Made by a program: the position numbers and the translations under genes | Part shown: piece by piece, positions 1 through 6,623 of the stretch | Position numbering within the stretch: the stretch's first letter is position 1 | Layout: every line of letters starts with the position of its first letter | Assembly (NCBI GenBank): GCA_001805205.1 | Contig: MHER01000178.1 | Span: 1 to 11,491, forward strand | DNA: 11,491 nt | Direction: 5' to 3' | Source of the DNA: Nitrospirae bacterium RIFCSPLOW2_12_42_9 | GTDB lineage: Bacteria > Nitrospirota > 9FT-COMBO-42-15 > HDB-SIOI813 | Notes under the pieces: generated by a model | The model's input: only the letters and a program-made list of their open reading frames with translations | Databases searched by the model: none | What the model was told of the DNA's origin: nothing

Positions 1-20
1 CATTTAGAATGACCTGACAT
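1..20 (-). CDS. yebC: Start of a YebC/PmpR-family protein (partial, cut by window edge)
   Basis: Reading leftwards on the minus strand from position 20, an ATG opens a frame encoding M-S-G-H-S-K, followed by TG and the window edge, so the next residue is Trp or Cys. YebC/TACO1-family proteins start almost invariably with M(A/S)GHSKW, and that is the basis of the call. The start is supported by a strong AAGGAGGG ribosome site 8 nt upstream. The gene follows the mglA-like gene after only 27 bp in the same direction, so it is probably co-transcribed with it. YebC proteins act in translation of proline-rich stretches and have also been described as DNA-binding regulators; they often sit upstream of ruvC. 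Only six full codons are visible, so the call rests on one N-terminal signature. Confidence 0.7.
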
Positions 21-28
21 ATGAAAAA

Positions 29-36
29 CCCTCCTT
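29..36 (-). promoter_or_regulatory. Strong ribosome binding site for the yebC-like gene
   Basis: The minus strand reads AAGGAGGG here, almost fully complementary to the 16S anti-SD, and ends 8 nt before the ATG at 20-18. It lies in the short gap after the mglA stop. This is what makes the truncated frame at the window edge credible as a gene. Confidence 0.7.
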
Positions 37-47
37 CGACACTTTAC

Positions 48-1040
48 TTATTCCTCTTCATTCGTTTCTAATTGTTGCACGATTGTCGCATCTATTTCCT
101 TAGGTTCAAAGTCCGAGACCTCAATCTCTTTTACCCTGATCTTATCGCCCTCTTTTGTAGTTACTACCCTGAGTTTAACATTCAGGGCAACATTTAATAT
201 ACCTTCCATAACTGTATCTGCAAACCTGGAAACTTCAGGGACAGGTTTACCAAGCTCGACCCTCTCCTCCCCCCTCTGTTCAGAAATACCAACCTGCTCC
301 CCTTTTTTGGCTGCACCGGCAGCAGAACCTCCCTCCTCAACCCATTGTCTCAGATCCTCACTCCTCTCCTGAGGTATCTCAATCCCCACAACCGACGGGG
401 TTATTGGCCGTACCTCCTCCTGAACCGGCATCCTCTTCCTCGGCCGCCCGGTTTCGATCATCTCTTTCAGATCAGTAAGGACCAATCTGCTTACAGATGT
501 AAGTGTCTCAAGTACACCCTCACCAGTTGCTGCCGAGGCAAGGAAAAAGGGGACACTTTTGGGGTTAAGCGCCCTGTTAAGAGATTCCGCAGAGAGGATA
601 TTGGAAAGATCCTTTTTATTGTACTGTACTACAAACGGGAAGTCATCAAGGTTTATTCCATGATCTGCAAGATTCTTTCTCAGATTACTCATACTCTCGA
701 GATTAGAATCGAGCATATCTTCCTGTGAGTCTGCAACAAACACCACCCCGTCTGCACCCTTTAAAACGAGTTTCCGGGTGGCATTATAAAATACCTGACC
801 GGGAACTGTATAAAGATGAAACCGTATCTTATACCCCTTTATTTCACCGGCATCCAGAGGGAAGAAGTCAAAAAACAACGTCCTGTCACCGTACGTCGGA
901 AGAGTGATGAGCTTACCCTTTTTATCAGGGACTATTTTCTCATAGACATGTTTGATATTTGTGGTTTTTCCGGACAGACCAGGACCATAGTAAACTATCT
1001 TTGCATTTATCTCCCTTGATGTATAGTTAAATAATGCCAT
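48..1040 (-). CDS. mglA: MglA-like Ras-family GTPase with long C-terminal extension
   Basis: A small Ras-like GTPase of the bacterial MglA family, which sets leading-pole polarity for gliding and type IV pilus motility in Myxococcus and Thermus. Visible motifs are the P-loop GPGLSGKTT (residues 19-27), switch I around TYGDRTL (49-55), TVPGQ (78-82) in place of DxxGQ, NKKD (131-134) and SAATGEG (159-165). Numbering coincides with characterised MglA: the intrinsic arginine finger R53, catalytic Q82 and G21 of the P-loop are all in place, so GTP hydrolysis is expected. The GTPase ends near residue 190, the usual length of MglA (~195). A further ~140 residues follow: a low-complexity charged linker (about 190-260), then a conserved-looking segment (about 260-310). 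No MglB roadblock partner lies in the window. It is 41 bp downstream of panE. No good Shine-Dalgarno precedes the ATG. Confidence 0.88.
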   Translation of the reverse strand: MALFNYTSREINAKIVYYGPGLSGKTTNIKHVYEKIVPDKKGKLITLPTYGDRTLFFDFFPLDAGEIKGYKIRFHLYTVPGQVFYNATRKLVLKGADGVVFVADSQEDMLDSNLESMSNLRKNLADHGINLDDFPFVVQYNKKDLSNILSAESLNRALNPKSVPFFLASAATGEGVLETLTSVSRLVLTDLKEMIETGRPRKRMPVQEEVRPITPSVVGIEIPQERSEDLRQWVEEGGSAAGAAKKGEQVGISEQRGEERVELGKPVPEVSRFADTVMEGILNVALNVKLRVVTTKEGDKIRVKEIEVSDFEPKEIDATIVQQLETNEEE

Positions 1041-1050
1041 AATGTCATCA

Positions 1051-1080
1051 GTTGTAACAAAAAACAGGGCCGGGTGTCAA
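1051..1080 (-). promoter_or_regulatory. Candidate promoter for mglA, almost leaderless
   Basis: On the minus strand, a perfect TTGACA (1080-1075) begins one base after the panE stop codon. An 18-nt spacer leads to TACAAC (1056-1051; 4 of 6 match to TATAAT), or a 17-nt spacer to TTACAA. Transcription would start only a few bases before the mglA ATG (1040), in keeping with the lack of a ribosome site there. The -35 is perfect but the -10 is weak. Read-through from panE is the alternative. Confidence 0.35.
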
Positions 1081-1081
1081 C

Positions 1082-1996
1082 CTAACTTATGTGAGTACAG
1101 GAGATGGCCTTTACAAGTGAAGTAATTGTACAATTTACAGGGACAGGGAGATTGTGTTTCGTCCCCTCTCTGCACACATAACCATTAAAGTAGTCAATCT
1201 CAGTAGGTCTACCCTTTATAAAATCTTCATACATTGAAGTATGATATCCACGCAGCTTCTGTGTTACATTTATATGTTCATCCATCAAACCCTCTGAAAG
1301 TATAATACCCTTCTTCTCAGCCAATGACCTGATCTCATTGAATATCCCATAAACAATATTAAGCGCATCTTTTGAATCAAGTATATATTCAATCGGCCCA
1401 TTCAGTATTACTGAGAGCGGGTTAAATACCGCATTCCAACAGAGTTTCTTCCACTTCCCTTTAAGAATATCAGTAGATAGTTTTGCCGGTACCCCTGCAT
1501 CCTTAAAAATCCTGACCACATCTTTTACGCGATCGCTCTCTTTACCATCAAGCTCACCTATACTCAGAGAACCAGCCCCATGGTGTATTATCACACCTGT
1601 CTCTTCAAGCTTCGCGCCTATAAATGCTATACCTCCAAGAACCTGGGAATCGGGAAACCGCTTCAGTATCTCTTCTTCACTGTCAACACCGTTCTGAAGG
1701 GGAAGTATCAGAGTATCTTCTTTAATAAAAGGCTGAAGTTGGTTCAGGACATCTTCAGTACTATAGCGTTTCACAGCTATAATTATTAAATCACAAGGGG
1801 TAAGATCTGACGGGTTTACAGATACTTTTGGATGAAATGTCCATACCTCACCCTTGCTCTTAACGGTTATACCATTATCCCTGATTACCGGAAGGCTCTT
1901 CTCTGTAACAAGATATGATACCTTTATACCTGTCTTCCATAGGAGGCAGCCATAATAACCCCCTACTGCACCAGCGCCTGCAATTAAAATATTCAT
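1082..1996 (-). CDS. panE: 2-dehydropantoate 2-reductase (ketopantoate reductase)
   Basis: NADPH-dependent reduction of ketopantoate to D-pantoate, a step of pantothenate and coenzyme A synthesis in the cytoplasm. The protein is 304 aa, the normal length for the ApbA/PanE family. The Rossmann dinucleotide motif GAGAVGGYYG is at residues 7-16. LPLQNGVD (89-96) is the typical second motif. The C-terminal catalytic domain keeps the family residues K174, N178 and N182 in KLCWNAVFNP, and E256 and D258 in RPTEIDYFNG, matching the E. coli active-site set (K176, N180, N184, E256, D258). The ATG is preceded by AGAGGT with an 8-nt gap. No other pantothenate gene is adjacent, and other members of this family act on related 2-keto acids, so substrate identity rests on motif conservation. 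It may be the first gene of a leftward unit with mglA and yebC. Confidence 0.88.
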   Translation of the reverse strand: MNILIAGAGAVGGYYGCLLWKTGIKVSYLVTEKSLPVIRDNGITVKSKGEVWTFHPKVSVNPSDLTPCDLIIIAVKRYSTEDVLNQLQPFIKEDTLILPLQNGVDSEEEILKRFPDSQVLGGIAFIGAKLEETGVIIHHGAGSLSIGELDGKESDRVKDVVRIFKDAGVPAKLSTDILKGKWKKLCWNAVFNPLSVILNGPIEYILDSKDALNIVYGIFNEIRSLAEKKGIILSEGLMDEHINVTQKLRGYHTSMYEDFIKGRPTEIDYFNGYVCREGTKHNLPVPVNCTITSLVKAISCTHIS

Positions 1997-2037
1997 TTTA
2001 AAATACCTCTTTATTTAACAATGCTCATTTTCAGAGG

Positions 2038-2066
2038 ATTTTATCACAACGAATCGTTGTTGTGCA
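2038..2066 (-). promoter_or_regulatory. Candidate panE promoter with palindromic spacer
   Basis: On the minus strand, TGCACA (2066-2061; 4 of 6 to TTGACA) is followed by exactly 17 nt and TAAAAT (2043-2038; 5 of 6 to TATAAT). This gives a 5' leader of about 35 nt before the panE ATG, including the AGAGGT ribosome site. The whole right part of the spacer is occupied by a palindrome, annotated separately, as expected for a repressed promoter. Confidence 0.5.
2046..2060. promoter_or_regulatory. 15-bp perfect palindrome, probable operator
   Basis: ACAACGA, one central base, then TCGTTGT: seven-base arms with perfect inverted symmetry. It sits between the -35 and -10 of the predicted panE promoter in the divergent intergenic region. 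A dimeric repressor bound here would cover the spacer. The regulator is not identifiable from the window. It is too short, and lacks a T-tract, to be a terminator. Confidence 0.45.
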
Positions 2067-2219
2067 TCATTTTATAAAAACTTACTAATCAATATAAAAA
2101 TAATACCGAAAATATAGCATAAGTTTTAATTAGGATGGTTATCATTAAGGATGTTCTCTGGCAAATCCCCTTCCCATTCAATGAAGACTAATAGTTCAGG
2201 AAAAAGAAGGACTGATTAA

Positions 2220-3638
2220 TTGACCACAAGCGTTGATAATAATCTCAAAACAATAGAGCGGAGAGAATGGCAACTATGGGTTCTTGCCCTTGGTCTGATT
2301 GTAATATTAGCTGCCATCACAGCAGGGACTTACTTTTTTATCCTCAGTGAGGCCTATACTAATTTTGGCATGATTAGGACAATGGCCAACAGGGCGCTCG
2401 GTGGATTATTGATCCTTATATTCCTTTTCTGTATCTATGTAATAAGTACCAGACGGGTCCTTGGAGTTATGAGGACTACACTCGAAAATCAGGCTATTCG
2501 CGATAACCTTACTGACCTTTACAACAGAAGATATTTTAATCTCAGGCTGGAAGATGAAATAGTCCGTGCACAACGGAATAAATCCATACTCGCACTGCTA
2601 ATCTGTGATATTGACCAGTTTAAAAATATTAATAATTCATGGGGGCACCAGACCGGTGATGAGATATTAAAGTCTGTGGCACAAAGCATCAGGGAATCCA
2701 CGCGTGGCATGGACCTTGTAGCAAGATGGGGTGGAGATGAGATGGTTGTTGTGCTGGCAAATACTACACGTGAGGGTGTCTCTGTTGCTACAGAACGTAT
2801 CAGGAAAGGGGTACAACGGGTCGGTCAGAAGGCCCTGATTGATCTTGATATGTGTATTGGTGTTTCCCTCTATCCGGAACATGGTACGAGTTCAGATGAT
2901 TTGATACGGCTGGCTGATAAAGCACTATTTATAGCGAAAAGAGGCGGAGATAAGATACACATAGGAGAAGAGGAATATCTTCTCGATGAACGTTCAATAA
3001 AGATTGTTTATCAACCAATAGTAGATACAAACTCCAACCGTGTATTTGGATATGAGGCGCTGGGACGGGACCCCCAGGGTAAGTTGAACATACTTGAACT
3101 CTTTAAAAGATATCAGACCATCGGAAGACTCCATGAACTTCAATGTCTGTGTTTTAAGTTAGAGCTCGAGGCTGCACATAAGTTTAAGTTAGAGAGACTG
3201 TTTGTCAATGTCAACTTTGACATGCTCAATGACCTGTCACATATCCCAAAACCTCCTGATACAGAATTGATACTGGAGATATCGGAAAAAGAGGTGTTAG
3301 AGGATATAGAAAGCCGCCTTAAGATAGCCCAGAAGTGGAGGGCCAAGGGATTCAAATTTGCCATTGATGATTTTGGTGCAGGTTTTATTTCCTTACCATT
3401 TATTGCACAGCTCATCCCTGATTATATCAAGATTGACCGATCAACCATATTACATGCCGTATCTTCTATAAAGTTCAGAGAATTTCTGAAAGATATGGTA
3501 TTGGCTCTGCATAATTATTCTGCTGAAGGTATAATTGCAGAAGGGATTGAGACAGAGCAGGAATTAAATGTTGTAAAAGAGTTGGGCCTCGATCTCGTCC
3601 AGGGTTTCTTATTAGGCAGACCTCATGAGCTGATTTAA
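2220..3638 (+). CDS. Membrane GGDEF-EAL protein (c-di-GMP cyclase/phosphodiesterase)
   Basis: A 472-aa inner-membrane c-di-GMP turnover protein. Two TM helices (about 19-42 and 59-77) enclose a very short loop, so there is no periplasmic sensor domain. The GGDEF domain (about 92-248) has D130 for metal, N138 and D147 for guanine, and GGDEM (171-175) as a conservative variant of the signature. An intact RxxD inhibitory site, RGMD (162-165), lies exactly five residues before it. The EAL domain (about 258-472) keeps EAL (279-281), N332, E353, D383-D384, K404, D406, E441 and Q461, so phosphodiesterase chemistry looks intact. Both activities are therefore plausible. The start is TTG, with AGAAGG nine bases upstream. 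An in-frame TAA directly precedes it, and the first in-frame ATG (residue 51) would delete TM1, so TTG is the only sensible start. It faces panE divergently. No clear promoter was found. Confidence 0.9.
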   Translation: MTTSVDNNLKTIERREWQLWVLALGLIVILAAITAGTYFFILSEAYTNFGMIRTMANRALGGLLILIFLFCIYVISTRRVLGVMRTTLENQAIRDNLTDLYNRRYFNLRLEDEIVRAQRNKSILALLICDIDQFKNINNSWGHQTGDEILKSVAQSIRESTRGMDLVARWGGDEMVVVLANTTREGVSVATERIRKGVQRVGQKALIDLDMCIGVSLYPEHGTSSDDLIRLADKALFIAKRGGDKIHIGEEEYLLDERSIKIVYQPIVDTNSNRVFGYEALGRDPQGKLNILELFKRYQTIGRLHELQCLCFKLELEAAHKFKLERLFVNVNFDMLNDLSHIPKPPDTELILEISEKEVLEDIESRLKIAQKWRAKGFKFAIDDFGAGFISLPFIAQLIPDYIKIDRSTILHAVSSIKFREFLKDMVLALHNYSAEGIIAEGIETEQELNVVKELGLDLVQGFLLGRPHELI

Positions 3639-3695
3639 TATCAGGTCAGATTCAAAGAAAATCATAAACTTCCACAGAAAAGTTAATATAGTAAA

Positions 3696-3730
3696 TTGTA
3701 GGGCAATAGTGATATAATTTCCGCCTACAA
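3696..3730 (+). promoter_or_regulatory. Extended -10 promoter flanked by inverted half-sites, upstream of the kinase
   Basis: TGATATAAT at 3710-3718 is a perfect TGn-TATAAT extended -10 element; no -35 is visible at 16-18 nt. The expected start of transcription, near 3725, gives an 18-nt leader that includes the AAGGAG ribosome site (3730-3735). Perfect 7-bp inverted arms, TTGTAGG (3696-3702) and CCTACAA (3724-3730), bracket the element, a layout that suggests regulator binding on both sides of the polymerase site. Confidence 0.55.
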
Positions 3731-3742
3731 AGGAGCAGGTTT

Positions 3743-6478
3743 ATGCTGGAAAATGATCACCCCAGATTAATCAGGAATCTGATAAACCAATCTAATGATG
3801 CCATTTCTATTGTTGACCCTGAGACAAGCCTTTTTATATATGTAAATAATAAGTGGTGCAGTAACTTAGGATATAGCAGTCCTGAACTCCTTAAAATGAG
3901 AGTCATAGACATTGACACGATCCTTACGGATAGTTTTTCATGGAAAGAACACGTAAAGGATTTAAGAAAAGCAGGGAGTATGATCATAGAAAGTGAACAC
4001 CGGCGAAAAGACGGCACTGTATTCCCTGTGGAGATCAATCTTAAATTTACAATACTTAATAGAAAATCTTTTATTATCGGTATAGTCAGGGATATTACAG
4101 AAAGGAAAAAGGCAGAGCTGTTGCTACGCGCAAGCGAGGAACGCTTCCGTCGCCTGGCTGAAAATGCGCAGGATATCATTTACCGCTACAGACTCTATCC
4201 GGAGCGGGGTTTTGAGTATATCAGCCCGGCAGTAACAGCTATAACAGGTTACACACCGGAAGAGCATTATGCAGATCCTGACCTTGGACTTAAGATTGTG
4301 TATCCGGATGACCTGATAGTGCTGAAGTGGATACTTGAAGACAGGTCTTTCAGACCAGTTGTCCTTCGCTGGATAAGTAAAAACGGCACAATTATCTGGA
4401 CGGAGCAGCGCAATATCCCTGTTTATGACGATGATGGAAAATTGATCGCCATAGAAGGTATAGCACGTGATATAACCGAGCGAAAGGTAAGCGAAGATGC
4501 TCTCCTGGAAAGTGAAAAGAATTTCAGGAATTTGAGTGAAATGGTTTATCGGGCAGATCCGGAAACTTATGCAACCATATATTGCAACAAGGCCCATGAA
4601 AGGTTATTTGGATATCCTGTAGAAGAGTGGATTAAGAATCCAAAGTTATGGGAAGATGCAATATATCCCGAGGATAAGGAAAGAGTCCTTTCTGTATTGG
4701 AAGAGGCAAAAAAGAATCTAAAGGGTGGGGTCATTGAATATCGAATTATAAAGAAAGATAAAGCTATACTCTGGATAGAAGACCATTTTAGTTGGGAAGT
4801 AGACAGACATGGTACACCAGTGTCATTAAACGGAGTTGCTTATAATATAACCAATCGAAAAAAGGTAGAAGAAGATCTTAAGAAAAGCGAAAAAAGGTTT
4901 AAGGCGATATTTAATACTACCTCAGTCTCAATATTTGAAGAGGACTTTTCTGAAGTAAAAAAGGCCATTGACGATATAAAGGCATCAGGTATTAAAGACT
5001 TCCGTAAATACATCGATGAAAATCCGGATTTTGTTTCTAAAGCCTTACAGATGGTAAAAATCCTGGATGTAAATGATGCGGCAATCAAACTCTACGGGGC
5101 CAGGGATAAGACTGAACTGTTAGAATCATTAGATATGATATTCACTCCTGAATCATATCAAGCATTTAAAGAAGGATTGATCGCTATTGCCGAGGGGAAA
5201 ATATATTACGAGGCCGAGGCATTCAATAAGAGATTGGATGGAAAATTATTAGATATATTGATAACTATAGCTATTCCATCAGAACAATCAGAATTTAAAA
5301 ATATGATTATTAGTATATTTGATATAACTGACCGTAAGAAGATGGAACAGGATCTTATAAGGATGCAGAAGATCGAGTCTCTCGGTATCCTGTCCGGCGG
5401 CATAGCCCATGATTTTAATAATGTAATGACAGGTGTCCTCGGCAACATCTCTCTTGCAAAGATCTGGGCAGAATCTGATGAAAAGGTTAAAGAAATATTA
5501 ATTGATGCTGAGAATGCCTGTTTTAGAGCGAAAGAATTAACCCAGCAATTGATAACATTCGCAAAGGGCGGGTCACCAATAAAGGAAACAATCCCTATTA
5601 AAGGGCTGATCAAGGACTTAACAATCTTTACATTGAGCGGCTCTAATGTTAAAGCAAAGTTCGATATACCATATGACATCTGGCCAGTCGAAGTGGATGG
5701 AGGTCAGATAAGCCAGGTGATCAATAATCTCGTTCTTAATGCAGACCAGGCAATGCCCGAAGGTGGAATAATTGAGGTGAAGTGTGAAAATGTTGAAATA
5801 AACAAAGAAGATATACTCCCTTTAAAGACTGGAAGATATATCAGGATTACTATAAAAGATCAGGGATGCGGAATTGCAAGGGAACATATAGATAAGATAT
5901 TTGACCCTTACTTCACTACCAAGCAGAAGGGGAGCGGACTGGGGCTTTCTACTGTCTATTCTATTATTAAGAGGCATGATGGATATATCAGCGTAGAATC
6001 AGAGATAGGTCTTGGGTCAACATTTTATGTATACTTACCCGCGTCTGAGAAAGAGACTTGTGAAAAAAAGGAAGAGGAGAAAAACCCCATATATGGCAAG
6101 GGAAGGATCCTTTTAATGGATGATGAAGAGATCGTCAGGAATGCTGCAAATAAGATGCTGACAAATCTCGGATACGAGGTGGAGCTTATTGAAGATGGGG
6201 TAAAAGCTGTTGAACTTTACAAGGCAGCTAAAGATTCAGGCAGACCTTTTGATATTGTAATTATGGACCTGACAATCCCGGGTGGTATGGGTGGTAAAGA
6301 AGTTATTATGAAATTACTTGAAATCGACCCTTATATTAAGGCAATAGTTTCGAGCGGATATTCCATTGACCCTGTTGTGTCAGAGTATGAGAAATTTGGT
6401 TTCAAGGGATTTCTAACCAAGCCTTTTAATATTGTTGAAATTGGTAAAGTAGTTAACAAGGTATTGAAAGAAGAATAG
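3743..6478 (+). CDS. Soluble hybrid histidine kinase: four PAS domains, HisKA, HATPase, receiver
   Basis: A 911-aa sensor kinase with no membrane segment or signal peptide, so it senses cytoplasmic cues. Domains in order: PAS1 (about 10-120), PAS2 (131-246), PAS3 (257-373) and PAS4 (383-531), each ending in a D-I-T-(E/D/N)-R-K type junction that leads into a linker helix. HisKA follows with the phospho-acceptor H556 in GGIAHDFNN. The ATPase domain has the N box NNLVLNADQAMP (661-672), DQGCGI (706-711), FDPYFTTK (720-727) and GSGLGLS (730-736). The C-terminal receiver (about 786-908) has D793-D794, phospho-acceptor D842 in MDLTIPGG, S870/S871 and K893. All catalytic residues are present. Output beyond the receiver must go to a partner protein, such as an Hpt domain or separate regulator, not seen here. 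PAS2 and PAS3 look like PAC-containing PAS3-fold units; ligands cannot be told. The ATG follows AAGGAG by 7 nt. Confidence 0.93.
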   Translation: MLENDHPRLIRNLINQSNDAISIVDPETSLFIYVNNKWCSNLGYSSPELLKMRVIDIDTILTDSFSWKEHVKDLRKAGSMIIESEHRRKDGTVFPVEINLKFTILNRKSFIIGIVRDITERKKAELLLRASEERFRRLAENAQDIIYRYRLYPERGFEYISPAVTAITGYTPEEHYADPDLGLKIVYPDDLIVLKWILEDRSFRPVVLRWISKNGTIIWTEQRNIPVYDDDGKLIAIEGIARDITERKVSEDALLESEKNFRNLSEMVYRADPETYATIYCNKAHERLFGYPVEEWIKNPKLWEDAIYPEDKERVLSVLEEAKKNLKGGVIEYRIIKKDKAILWIEDHFSWEVDRHGTPVSLNGVAYNITNRKKVEEDLKKSEKRFKAIFNTTSVSIFEEDFSEVKKAIDDIKASGIKDFRKYIDENPDFVSKALQMVKILDVNDAAIKLYGARDKTELLESLDMIFTPESYQAFKEGLIAIAEGKIYYEAEAFNKRLDGKLLDILITIAIPSEQSEFKNMIISIFDITDRKKMEQDLIRMQKIESLGILSGGIAHDFNNVMTGVLGNISLAKIWAESDEKVKEILIDAENACFRAKELTQQLITFAKGGSPIKETIPIKGLIKDLTIFTLSGSNVKAKFDIPYDIWPVEVDGGQISQVINNLVLNADQAMPEGGIIEVKCENVEINKEDILPLKTGRYIRITIKDQGCGIAREHIDKIFDPYFTTKQKGSGLGLSTVYSIIKRHDGYISVESEIGLGSTFYVYLPASEKETCEKKEEEKNPIYGKGRILLMDDEEIVRNAANKMLTNLGYEVELIEDGVKAVELYKAAKDSGRPFDIVIMDLTIPGGMGGKEVIMKLLEIDPYIKAIVSSGYSIDPVVSEYEKFGFKGFLTKPFNIVEIGKVVNKVLKEE

Positions 6479-6538
6479 TAAACTCCGATTAATATTTTCT
6501 AAATATTACCTCACTTAAATATTTTAAAAAAAATTTTG

Positions 6539-6567
6539 TTGACAGATTAATCCTGTTCCTGTAATCT
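6539..6567 (+). promoter_or_regulatory. Promoter of the arsR-MMPL operon
   Basis: A perfect TTGACA (6539-6544) with a 17-nt spacer leads to TAATCT (6562-6567), a weak -10 (3 of 6). It lies in the 145-bp gap after the kinase gene, immediately upstream of a repeat-rich operator. Transcription would start around 6574 and leave a leader of about 50 nt before the arsR ATG. A similar 33-base block recurs at 11381, after the operon. Confidence 0.5.
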
Positions 6568-6571
6568 TATG

Positions 6572-6600
6572 GCAATATCATTGTTTCGCAATATCGAAAC
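6572..6600 (+). promoter_or_regulatory. Probable ArsR operator: inverted plus direct repeat
   Basis: GTTTCG (6583-6588), six bases, then CGAAAC (6595-6600) form a perfect 12-2-12-like ArsR-sized inverted repeat. The octamer GCAATATC occurs twice, at 6572-6579 and 6588-6595, spaced 16 bp start to start, so the second copy spans the centre of the palindrome. The element lies at the predicted transcription start and just upstream of arsR, the usual place for an autorepressor site of this family. Binding by this ArsR protein is inferred. Confidence 0.5.
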
Positions 6601-6623
6601 TACTAAATAATGAAACAACCAGA

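Noticed and set aside
345..728. 127-codon plus-strand open frame antisense to mglA
   Set aside because: Lies wholly within a confidently assigned GTPase gene, is rich in Cys/Arg/His/Tyr with no domain pattern, and has no ribosome site. Treated as a shadow.
1051..1081. C/G-rich run plus six T's after panE (minus strand) as an intrinsic terminator
   Set aside because: The CCCGGCCC stretch has no complementary arm to form a stem before the T-run.
2117..2145. TATCAT at 2140-2145 as the -10 of the GGDEF-EAL promoter
   Set aside because: The hexamer at the proper -35 distance (GCATAA) does not resemble TTGACA and there is no TGn extension. Not reported as a promoter.
4124..4597. 157-codon minus-strand open frame inside the kinase gene
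   Set aside because: Antisense to PAS domains with clear motifs; composition is not protein-like and nothing supports expression. The same holds for the similar frames at 3757-4179 and 5206-5679.
6491..6507. AATATTT-TCT-AAATATT hairpin after the kinase gene as a terminator
   Set aside because: The stem is all A/T, the loop has three bases and no T-run follows directly. Too weak for an intrinsic terminator; an AT-rich region would produce it by chance.
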